Assembly: GCA_012511955.1 (NCBI GenBank)
Contig: JAAZFC010000096.1
Coordinates: 1-48,100 of the forward strand
DNA from: Fibrobacter sp.
Lineage (GTDB): Bacteria > Fibrobacterota > Fibrobacteria > Fibrobacterales > Fibrobacteraceae
Direction: 5' to 3'
DNA: 48,100 nucleotides
Made by a program: the position numbers and the translations under genes. The notes beneath the pieces were generated by a model. It did no database searches. It had not been told where the DNA came from and worked only from the letters and a program-made list of their open reading frames with translations. Each line of letters begins with the position of its first letter. Position 1 is the stretch's first letter. Below, piece by piece: positions 17,801-24,539 of this stretch.

Positions 17801-18904
17801 ACTTCCCCCTCCCCATGCGCTGGAATATCCTGAAGCGGAAGAAAGAACTACTGTGGTTTTAGGTTCTGAACCGGCACCAGATAAAGGGGCCACATCATCT
17901 AATTGTGGATCTAAATACTGTATATGAATCAAGATATTATCATCAATTCGTTTTTGTGGATTAGAAGTATAATCCACAAAAACTAAATAACCATTATTTT
18001 CTGCCACATACAAATGCCCTTTGCCATCGGTGGTGCCTTGGTCAAAACGGAAACCATATTTAGTGGAATCGTATATGAAGTTAAAATGATTAGCGTAGTC
18101 AGCAAATTCCTTATCAAACTCCAACTCTGCTATCTTAACTCTTGAAATGGGATCTATTTGCACAATACGCTTACCACCAAAAGTTATGATTGTTTTGGAA
18201 TAGGTATCGTAAGTCATACCGTGAGCGCCTTCCATAACTCCGCTAATGCTCCGAGTTGCAACCATAGTATTCAAGTCTATCACACCAAAGTAGCCATATC
18301 CCCTATCATTAGAGGAAGTGTAAAAAGCTTGACCATTTTCATCCCAAGCCAAGGTGCAAATTAGGGAATCCTTCCCTATTATTTTGCGATAAGTTCCTTC
18401 TCCTAATCTACCAGGTTGGTTTTTGTCTAAGGGAAAACTAAAAAGACGACCAGGAATACCCGCCGCCCATAAAGTTTCGTTGTCGGGATCCATCATCAAA
18501 TGAAAAACTCCGTATCTCTTAGTCCTTTGCCTTCCACCTTCATCTGTGGCTTGGGCTACTATTTGCCCACTACTTTGATTGACTTTATACACATATTCAT
18601 TTTGCCCTGCAATAAGAATATCGCCATCAGGGTGGTGCACTATACCGTCAGCTCCAGGGGTGCTTGCAATGGTGGTTTTATTTTCTAGACGAAAGTACCC
18701 CATGCCATTGTAACGGAATGTTACCTTCTTTACCCGATCATCGCCTTCGTAACGAGTATAATATAAATCACCCGACACCGAATCACTGGGATAAATCTGC
18801 CCTTTTTGCTTAATATAAACCCCATTAGCTGGGTTCCACACATCTTGAGCCATAAGAGCCGTAATGGCTAATAAAATAAACAAGATTGTTTTTTTGCTCT
18901 GCAT
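14852..18904 (-). CDS. Giant exported multidomain protein with propeller-like N-terminus, repeat linker and shared C-terminal module
   Basis: 1350 residues, function unknown. It has a signal peptide (cleavage near LMAQ, residue 19). Residues 20-350 carry propeller-like blades (HHPDGDILIAGQNEYVYKV, FHLMMDPDNETLWAAG, GHLYVAENNGYLVFVD). A Ser/Gly/Asp/Pro linker (about 385-560) follows, built of four 10-residue and six 16-residue repeats. Calcium-loop-like modules DSNGDGKKDAIDIFL (near 750) and DSNLDGVMDSIVVRF (near 965) come next, then an NISEPVD module. The final domain has CLNTTKKMFVNWNF, GRFVGTGVYV and a basic tail ending RRKKN. The last three elements recur in the neighbouring 927-residue protein and the GH9 enzyme. 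It starts 12 nt after its neighbour with a strong GCGGAGG site. Likely surface-located; its ligand is unknown. Confidence 0.8.
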   Translation of the reverse strand: MQSKKTILFILLAITALMAQDVWNPANGVYIKQKGQIYPSDSVSGDLYYTRYEGDDRVKKVTFRYNGMGYFRLENKTTIASTPGADGIVHHPDGDILIAGQNEYVYKVNQSSGQIVAQATDEGGRQRTKRYGVFHLMMDPDNETLWAAGIPGRLFSFPLDKNQPGRLGEGTYRKIIGKDSLICTLAWDENGQAFYTSSNDRGYGYFGVIDLNTMVATRSISGVMEGAHGMTYDTYSKTIITFGGKRIVQIDPISRVKIAELEFDKEFADYANHFNFIYDSTKYGFRFDQGTTDGKGHLYVAENNGYLVFVDYTSNPQKRIDDNILIHIQYLDPQLDDVAPLSGAGSEPKTTVVLSSASGYSSAWGGGSSGGNQYWSSPALSSSSNGSSTGGGSSGSTGDGSGSSGSTGDGSGSSGSTGDGSGSSGSTGDGSDGSSGSGSDGSGGSPDGSSDSGSDGSGGSPDDPSSDSGSDGSGGSPDDPSSGSGSDGSGGSIDDPSSGSGSDGSGGSIDDPSSGSGSDGSGGSVDDPSSGSGSDGSGGSIDDPSSGSSGEGSGGFIPDWADSTWDFTGIGNEVPDNTGADDYPSQDKREVADSTVTGGQQIYPVQPGMPFNPEDTIIVNGKIYVKTNTPGDPIDGFEPGSMGVRDSISLGGIISIDLDIERLKNYFEDVDKVVVSGSQGIQVLDPNQPGHFEPSITLPLDGSSDRIWITSDEIALGGYIKFTSPLGKTLIYNGIDFFDPLPEPELSILKDSNGDGKKDAIDIFLDRPLNPSIKIDSVQITFGGKTVTVPKKGISLSADSTKITINAKELGMDNHEVKPSDQVKIFFSDEKSHTYDRVLPLEEINTKVISNATVIRSKDGMDSLFIEYTFDIAREDLELKNSLIRVNGKDITVKVVRQPGRNLILIESSGIDWTKEDNFVQLHELATFINMPFIVDEEYDRKVPITVVDRLPSIVSWGGAYYDSNLDGVMDSIVVRFEEPVTEEQLAMMSFSIPWYSYRNRMVQLMPTPEELRIDPKDPTLVTWRVRSNVDMQSGLTSLKPDLPVAELYMSYEISGTKFVEHRTFEMQDMMPPAIVRAHLRYSEDADTLVVNISEPVDYNKITRTDIFKYVHGEDTLILRPLEILWSDDGKTASLILMAGEVDPVIPGDFLLFRGDGEVGGQVVDYFDNTPHRDTKPVLVQGGLNHLVQSSNMGYLTYKSMDSLALLGTVSINSVPGSMRSRDLREQGKVGQLIELGQRFMPQLVHQSGVDPEEIDPEDVSITVSTYFFDNQGQYVSDTVMVFSCAHPAFGGNCLNTTKKMFVNWNFKDRTGRFVGTGVYVTNFNLIIRYEGATIKEERTEKVGVRRKKN
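17273..17560. repeat. Six tandem 48-bp repeats coding a Ser/Gly/Asp linker
   Basis: The sequence GGGATCATCT recurs at 17273, 17321, 17369, 17417, 17465 and 17513, exactly 48 bp apart. Each unit encodes 16 residues of the type GSDGSGGS(I/V/P)DDPSS on the minus strand, inside the 1350-residue protein. Units are nearly identical in DNA, differing at the I/V/P codon, so copy number may vary between strains. Confidence 0.9.
17616..17735. repeat. Four tandem 30-bp repeats in the same linker
   Basis: CCATCGCCGGTGG begins at 17616, 17646, 17676 and 17706, 30 bp apart. Each unit encodes ten residues (GSTGDGSGSS type) on the minus strand. It lies next to the 48-bp array but has a different unit, so the linker grew by at least two duplication events. 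Confidence 0.88.
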
Positions 18905-18916
18905 TTTTGCCTCCGC

Positions 18917-21700
18917 CTAATTTCTTAATAAAGTGGGACGACCACTACCATTGCCTGCTTTTACCCCCCACGCGTAGGTTTTAACCACACGATGGGTCTT
19001 TTTCGCACCACTTACCTTTACAGTCAATTTAGCCGCATATACTCCGTATCCCACTTTGCGACCATTTTCAGCTAACATATTCCAAGATAAATAAACCCGC
19101 CGTCTGTTTTCAAAACAGTTACCTGCTTGATCGCCTGTAACTGAAAATTCAGGATCTGTGCAGTTTATCTCCCCTTTGGAACTGGCTACAAAACCACCTA
19201 AACTTGTGAAAATATCTAATTGCCAACTTAGCTTTATCTTTTCGTAATCCAAAGCTAACTCTTCGCTAATACTATCTAAATCTCCCACGGTAGCCATACC
19301 AACATCTAACAAAACCCCTAAGGAACTCCCTCGCAAACCATCGTCTAACTTCACATTATCTGGTAAAAAATCCACGCTAATTGCTTCGGGGTTGCCATCT
19401 TTATCCCGAGGGATATCGTCATTGCCAATGGCCATACGATTAACACCCACTATAAAAGCATCATCACTTAAAATGCGTGCTCCTCCTTGCAACAACACCG
19501 CATTTCCATCAGATTCCATAGCATTGCCTTGGGTATCTTGTAAACCATGGGACAAGGATTTAACAAATAACGAATCTCCAGGATTAGGTCTATCCCATAA
19601 ACTTGTACCTTGGGCTAACTGAACGCTGAGTACTTTCCCACTATCACTCCAAATTGCTTTGGCCAAGCCCAAATCTCCAGAGCCACTCCCCGTTTGTAAA
19701 AACTCTAAAAAGTCCAAAGTTTTAAGAGCATTTGTGTCCACCTCTTCAGAAAAGTATAACACCAGTGAATCTCCTTTGTTTTGGTTCTTAGAATTAGGCC
19801 AAATCATAGCTGTAGTTAACACCGGGGCCATGCGATCAGTCATTTTTACCGTGGAAGTATCGTAAAGAACATCTTCTAAAATTTCTTGTTTATTAATTAA
19901 AAAACCATAACCATAACTGGGATTATCTATGGAGGTTAAATTATGCTGAATACCATAATCGTCGGGATCAAACTTCCAGGAAATTTGTGTAGGGTTTTTA
20001 CTATCCCATTGTAAATCTTTAGGATCTGGCTTAAGCTCTATGATTTTGTCGGCGGTATCTTTCCAGAAAAAGCGGACATCGAGGGAGTCTAACTGCCATT
20101 CTTGCAGTGCTTCAGTAAACTCGAGAGTTATACTATCTAAACGCCCATCGAGGTTAGAATCAAAAAAGCCATTGCCATCTTCGGTTAAAGGCGGAATATT
20201 ACCTGCTTCGCGAATGACCACCTTGCGATTGTTGCTGGCGGGCAAGTTTTGATCGTGGGTTTTAAGTCCACCATTTGCGGAGATATTAATGGAATCTCCC
20301 GGATTAACTTTTTCCGCATCGCGCTCATCTACAATAAAACGCCAAACTCGCCCTTCTACAGGTTTACCACTTACACGAACAGAATTGCCATTTACTAAAA
20401 AAGCTTTACCTTGACTGAAGGAATCATCTAATTCTTTATTGAAGAGTGCCACTAAAGTATCAGGATCACCATCATTACCGCGAATTATTGTCACCCCATT
20501 GAGCACTGGCCCTATTTTATCTTTTATAGGTGTTTGGGTTGGGAACCATTGCCCAGACTCGCTTTGGACTTCCACCGCAAAATCTCCCTGGGCAGGTGGG
20601 TTTTTCACAGTTCGTTGCTCTACATCCACCTCTATATAATTATTGCCCTTGGCAAAACCTATGGAGGCACCACCTGGGTTTACGGAACTTAGTTTTTCGC
20701 CATGGGGCCAACTCATTTGTGGATCGCGAGGACTATGTTCTAAACCTTCGTTAAACCATGCTTGAATATGATCGCCAATGCCATCGCCATCTAAATCGTA
20801 TATATGGGCTGAATCCAACAAAGGATAATCGCCGTAGTTAATATTGATTTCCCCAGGGAAAGGCACGGTATCGCGAGGGCGCTCACTCGGCTTTAATAGT
20901 TGAGAATACATTGCAAAATGAAAGTCAATTTTAGCTCCATTTACTGGTGCGGATGCTCCCATATAGAACTGCGCTTTACCTTCAGTTATTTTGATGCTAT
21001 CGATTTTATCAGATTTATTGCCGTTATTATCAACAATAAAAAACTCCAAATTAGTGTTGTCGCCCACATCGGGAACTAGCCAATTGGATCCCCCCGTGCT
21101 GGTAAAAGTATTATCTGGTTTTCCATTGGGGGTAGTAGCCTGTACATTGATTAACTTATATTCCCCTGTTTTAAAATTAATATCCGATAATTTGTCAATT
21201 TTTTCCCCCTTTTCATCGGAGAAAACTAAGCGAGGATAGTAAAAATAAAGTTCTGCAAAAGTATTAACTTGCTCGTCTTCATCTTTGATACTCACTTTTA
21301 CCATTTCTTCATCTAAGTTGGAAAGCATAAAACAACGCCAACCATCTTTACAGGCAAGAAGCCCATTACCGTCTGGTATAGCCGAAGTGTCTGGCTCCTC
21401 TGGTGATGAAGGAGTTTTAAACTCATCACCACTGGCGAAGAACTTAGTATCATCGGATAAATGCCAAACTTTTGTAACGCTGCTGTCTTCGTTAAACAAT
21501 AAAGCAAATTCCTGGTCGTATAAAGGAACTAAGTTATCACCTTCAGAAAGCACAGGATCTTTAATAGTAACTTCTACTTGATAGCGCCCCCCCACACGCA
21601 CAGTATCACGGAGCAACTGCGAGAAACTGTTGCCCCATAAAAGCAACAATAAAAACAGATATATTCGCAATCTTGTCGAATCTAACCGAAACCCTAACAT
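18917..21700 (-). CDS. Large exported protein with calcium-loop-like modules and shared C-terminal domain
   Basis: 927 residues, function unknown. It has a long signal peptide (hydrophobic run LRIYLFLLLLLWGNSFSQ). The body is acidic and beta-rich. Two D-x-D/N-x-D-G loops stand near residues 298 (DLDGDGIGDHIQAWF) and 511 (DSNLDGRLDSITLEF). A module then begins DRMAPVLTTAMIW and carries YFSEEVD. The last domain has GNCFENRRRVYLSWNM, NGRKVGYGVYAAKL and a basic tail (KKTHRVVKTYAWGVK, then GRPTLLRN). This layout repeats that of the next gene and of the GH9 protein. It is first in an operon with the 1350-residue protein (12 nt on) and the NtrC-type regulator. A GAGAGG ribosome site precedes the ATG at 21700. 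Confidence 0.8.
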   Translation of the reverse strand: MLGFRLDSTRLRIYLFLLLLLWGNSFSQLLRDTVRVGGRYQVEVTIKDPVLSEGDNLVPLYDQEFALLFNEDSSVTKVWHLSDDTKFFASGDEFKTPSSPEEPDTSAIPDGNGLLACKDGWRCFMLSNLDEEMVKVSIKDEDEQVNTFAELYFYYPRLVFSDEKGEKIDKLSDINFKTGEYKLINVQATTPNGKPDNTFTSTGGSNWLVPDVGDNTNLEFFIVDNNGNKSDKIDSIKITEGKAQFYMGASAPVNGAKIDFHFAMYSQLLKPSERPRDTVPFPGEININYGDYPLLDSAHIYDLDGDGIGDHIQAWFNEGLEHSPRDPQMSWPHGEKLSSVNPGGASIGFAKGNNYIEVDVEQRTVKNPPAQGDFAVEVQSESGQWFPTQTPIKDKIGPVLNGVTIIRGNDGDPDTLVALFNKELDDSFSQGKAFLVNGNSVRVSGKPVEGRVWRFIVDERDAEKVNPGDSINISANGGLKTHDQNLPASNNRKVVIREAGNIPPLTEDGNGFFDSNLDGRLDSITLEFTEALQEWQLDSLDVRFFWKDTADKIIELKPDPKDLQWDSKNPTQISWKFDPDDYGIQHNLTSIDNPSYGYGFLINKQEILEDVLYDTSTVKMTDRMAPVLTTAMIWPNSKNQNKGDSLVLYFSEEVDTNALKTLDFLEFLQTGSGSGDLGLAKAIWSDSGKVLSVQLAQGTSLWDRPNPGDSLFVKSLSHGLQDTQGNAMESDGNAVLLQGGARILSDDAFIVGVNRMAIGNDDIPRDKDGNPEAISVDFLPDNVKLDDGLRGSSLGVLLDVGMATVGDLDSISEELALDYEKIKLSWQLDIFTSLGGFVASSKGEINCTDPEFSVTGDQAGNCFENRRRVYLSWNMLAENGRKVGYGVYAAKLTVKVSGAKKTHRVVKTYAWGVKAGNGSGRPTLLRN

Positions 21701-21827
21701 TTACGCCTCTCAAAGAGTATATCTATCTTTATCTTGAGTCAATAAATAGATAAACCCTATTAAAATTAAAGTAAATCAATTTCCTACAAAATCAACCACA
21801 ATCAAAAATAATTTATTTGCAAGTATA

Positions 21828-22955
21828 TTATTCCATTATAGACGCTAAACTTGCAATTATATCGTCTAGATACACCCAACCGTCTCTCATTATTTGCACA
21901 AAACCATCATTTTGAGACATCCATCCTAAATTTACATATTTTTTAAACACTGAATGAGAACTGCTTATTCCCAATTTTTGCCATTCTTGAATATTAATCC
22001 CCGCATTTTGCCGCAATCCCAACCATAGTTTTTCCAAATTTGCGGCTTCTTCATTAACTTCATCGAGTTCCATTAAGCCCTCTGGACAGGATTGATCCAC
22101 CCATTTAAGCCAATGCACAAAGCTTCGAGGATTGCCATAACGCACCCCATTTATAAAAGAATGCGCCCCTGGCCCCAGCCCCAAATACTCTCCCCGCTGC
22201 CAGTAGTGAAGATTATGCAAAGACTCATGACCGGGGCGAGCAAAGTTTGAAATTTCATAGCGATTTAAACCCTCTTTTTCTAAGAGCTCCACCCCACCAT
22301 GGTAAAACTCGCTGTATGAAGCTTGGTTATGGCTAAAAATGCCTTTACGCATTTGTTGGTCTAGCAAAGTGTGGGCTTCTATTTGCAGCCCATAAAAAGA
22401 GATGTGTGGCAAACCTAGAGCCACCGCTTTGCGTAAATCGTCGTGAAACTGAGCTGAACTTTGCTCTGGTAAATCAAAAATAAAGTCAGCATTTACTTTA
22501 TAATTTGAGTTTAATAAAAGTTCAATAGCACGCATTGCTTGGGTAGAGTTATGATTGCGTTGGATTTTTTGTAAAATTTGGTCATTAAAACTTTGCACCC
22601 CAAGACTAAAACGATTTACGCCCCAATCACTCATTAATTGAACCCAGGTCTTAGTGGTGGATTCAGGATTAGACTCCACAGAAAACTCTCCGCTACTGCA
22701 GTTCAGTTGGTGAATTTGATTTAAGCTTTCCAAAAGTTTAAGCCATAAATTGTGTTCCAAAGCCGAAGGAGTGCCGCCCCCAAAATATATGCTATACCAT
22801 TGTTTTAGATGCAAAGGGGGTATGCGCAAACTGGCTTCTCGTAGAATTGCGCTTACAAATTGTTCCTGTATCCTCGACGGGGCTTTAAGCACGGGAAAAT
22901 CACAATAACTGCATATACGAGCGCAAAAAGGGATGTGTACATATAGAGAAAGCAT
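21828..22955 (-). CDS. hemW: HemW-type radical SAM protein (coproporphyrinogen oxidase-like)
   Basis: 375 residues. The radical SAM cluster is bound by C11, C15 and C18 (CARICSYCDF), as in HemW and HemN, and YFGGGTPSAL is the SAM-binding glycine motif. FSVESNPES, NRFSLGVQSFND, NADFIFDLPEQS and ISFYGLQIEAHT follow in the usual order, and GLGPGAHSF is the C-terminal signature. HemN needs an extra N-terminal region which is absent here, so HemW (haem chaperone) is the better name than coproporphyrinogen dehydrogenase. It is transcribed away from the cyclase gene. A 127-nt AT-rich gap follows before the exported-protein operon and holds that operon's promoter region. Confidence 0.9.
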   Translation of the reverse strand: MLSLYVHIPFCARICSYCDFPVLKAPSRIQEQFVSAILREASLRIPPLHLKQWYSIYFGGGTPSALEHNLWLKLLESLNQIHQLNCSSGEFSVESNPESTTKTWVQLMSDWGVNRFSLGVQSFNDQILQKIQRNHNSTQAMRAIELLLNSNYKVNADFIFDLPEQSSAQFHDDLRKAVALGLPHISFYGLQIEAHTLLDQQMRKGIFSHNQASYSEFYHGGVELLEKEGLNRYEISNFARPGHESLHNLHYWQRGEYLGLGPGAHSFINGVRYGNPRSFVHWLKWVDQSCPEGLMELDEVNEEAANLEKLWLGLRQNAGINIQEWQKLGISSSHSVFKKYVNLGWMSQNDGFVQIMRDGWVYLDDIIASLASIME

Positions 22956-23023
22956 TTATAGTAATAGAACTTTGGGAGAAAAAATTAACTTCTGTAGTTG
23001 GTTATTTTATTATAATAGAAATT

Positions 23024-24073
23024 ATGGTGTCTAAACTCAATAAAAAGCGCATTTTATTCCTTTCATTCTTTATAGTTGCATGGATGGCATTGAGTTTAGC
23101 TTTTGTATTTTTACATAATTCCCCTCAAGACGAAGTTAATAAGAAGCTTCAAATGATTCTTATCGCCCTACAATTTGGATGGTTGCTTGGAATATTTCAT
23201 GGGGTTTTTGAAGTATTATGGGGTGAAAAAGATCGCGGACACTGGCCTAATATAGCCTACTTTCTAGGTCGCATCTTATTATTTTCAGTACTCATTTTAA
23301 TTAATGGTGCAGTAGTTTTTTTGACTTGGAATCTGTATAATTTCAACAATATATGGCAAAGTGAACTTTGGAAAACAGCATTTGCTAATTTCGCATTTTT
23401 TCGCTTCTTTTTTTATGCTTTATTCTGTGGTTTTCTTATCACATTTGTCCATTCCATCCATAAAAAACTTGGCTGGCGCACTTTGATAAACAGCCTCTTA
23501 GGAATTAAGCAAAAAGCCATAGAAGAAGAACGAGTTTTTGTGTTTTTGGACTTGCGCTCAGCCACTACCTTAGCAGAAGATATTGGACACTTATATTATA
23601 GTAGTTTTTTGCGGGAATATTTTCACTTAATATCTAATTGCTGCGCAGAAAACTCTGGGGAAGTCTATCAATACGCTGGCGATGGAGTGATTCTCACTTG
23701 GCTAACACAAAAATGTCGCCGACATCCCTACCCCTTATATTTTTTAAAAGATTTAGTAGAACTTTTTGATAAACGCAAAGATTATTTCAAGGAAAAATAT
23801 CAAAACGCCCCTGTATTTAAAGCATCTGTACATTCAGGGCGAGTGATTGCCACGGAAGTTGGAAATTTTGGCAGTGCCATAGCCTACCACGGCGATATTT
23901 TAAATAGCACAGCTCGCATCCAATCTCTATGCAATTTGCTTAAAAAAGATTTTGTCGTTTCTGATACTTTTTTAAAGAAAATGCCCCACACCCATGGTTT
24001 TAAAGTCCAAGCCCACGGCAGTTTTCAAATGCGCGGCAAAGACCAGGATTTAGATGTCTATAGCTTAAATTAG
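23024..24073 (+). CDS. Membrane-anchored class III adenylate/guanylate cyclase
   Basis: 349 residues: about four membrane helices (residues 10-30, 43-64, 78-101, 122-145), a short linker, and a C-terminal class III cyclase domain from about 165. The two metal-binding Asp are D176 (VFVFLDLRSATTLAE) and D220 (YQYAGDGVILTW). The transition-state pair is N294 and R298 (GDILNSTARIQ). All needed residues are present, so it should be active as a homodimer. Whether it makes cAMP or cGMP is not settled by the motifs. The ATG follows a TATAAT (23011-23016) by 7 nt with no ribosome site, so a leaderless message is possible. Confidence 0.88.
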   Translation: MVSKLNKKRILFLSFFIVAWMALSLAFVFLHNSPQDEVNKKLQMILIALQFGWLLGIFHGVFEVLWGEKDRGHWPNIAYFLGRILLFSVLILINGAVVFLTWNLYNFNNIWQSELWKTAFANFAFFRFFFYALFCGFLITFVHSIHKKLGWRTLINSLLGIKQKAIEEERVFVFLDLRSATTLAEDIGHLYYSSFLREYFHLISNCCAENSGEVYQYAGDGVILTWLTQKCRRHPYPLYFLKDLVELFDKRKDYFKEKYQNAPVFKASVHSGRVIATEVGNFGSAIAYHGDILNSTARIQSLCNLLKKDFVVSDTFLKKMPHTHGFKVQAHGSFQMRGKDQDLDVYSLN

Positions 24074-24083
24074 TAGAATGCCA

Positions 24084-24527
24084 TTAATCTTTTAAGTTTT
24101 TGACTTGATCTAAAAACTCATCCACTTCTTTAAATTCTCTATAAACCGAGGCAAAACGCACATAAGCCACCGCATCTAATGAGCTTAAAGCATCCATCAC
24201 TAAATTGCCGATTTTTTCGTAACTAACTTCTTGAGAATCGCCGTTCATCAAGGTGTTTTCAATGTCATTTACTATTTCATCTATGGCATTGCGTGAAATA
24301 GGTCGCTTTTTACAAGCAGTCATTATACCATTCAATAGTTTTTCCCTGGCAAAAGCTTCGCGGGTTTCATCTCGCTTTACCACAGTTAAAGGGACTTTTT
24401 CCACATACTCATAGGTGGTAAAACGCCGAGAGCAGTTACTACATTCTCTGCGACGGCGTATAGCTCCACTAGTAGCTCGCGAATCGACTACGCTGTTTTT
24501 ATCGTGTTTACAAAAAGGACATAACAT
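24084..24527 (-). CDS. nrdR: Transcriptional repressor NrdR
   Basis: Represses ribonucleotide reductase genes in response to ATP/dATP. 147 residues from the ATG at 24527; an in-frame TTG two codons upstream is less likely because most NrdR proteins begin M-x-C-P. The N-terminal zinc ribbon is CPFC and CSNC (near residues 3-6 and 31-34), with the basic RRRRECSNCSRRFTTYE. The rest is an ATP-cone domain (VVKRDETREAFAREKLLNG). It begins 12 nt after the GH9 cellulase stop, so it may be read from the same message as an unrelated neighbour. No ribonucleotide reductase is in the window. Confidence 0.94.
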   Translation of the reverse strand: MLCPFCKHDKNSVVDSRATSGAIRRRRECSNCSRRFTTYEYVEKVPLTVVKRDETREAFAREKLLNGIMTACKKRPISRNAIDEIVNDIENTLMNGDSQEVSYEKIGNLVMDALSSLDAVAYVRFASVYREFKEVDEFLDQVKNLKD

Positions 24528-24539
24528 AAGCAAAATTGA

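Noticed and set aside
17175-17927. 250-residue plus-strand frame rich in P-E-P-S-L-P-E repeats
   Set aside because: It is the antisense reading of the repeat linker in the 1350-residue protein. The repeats keep all frames open and the product has no other features.
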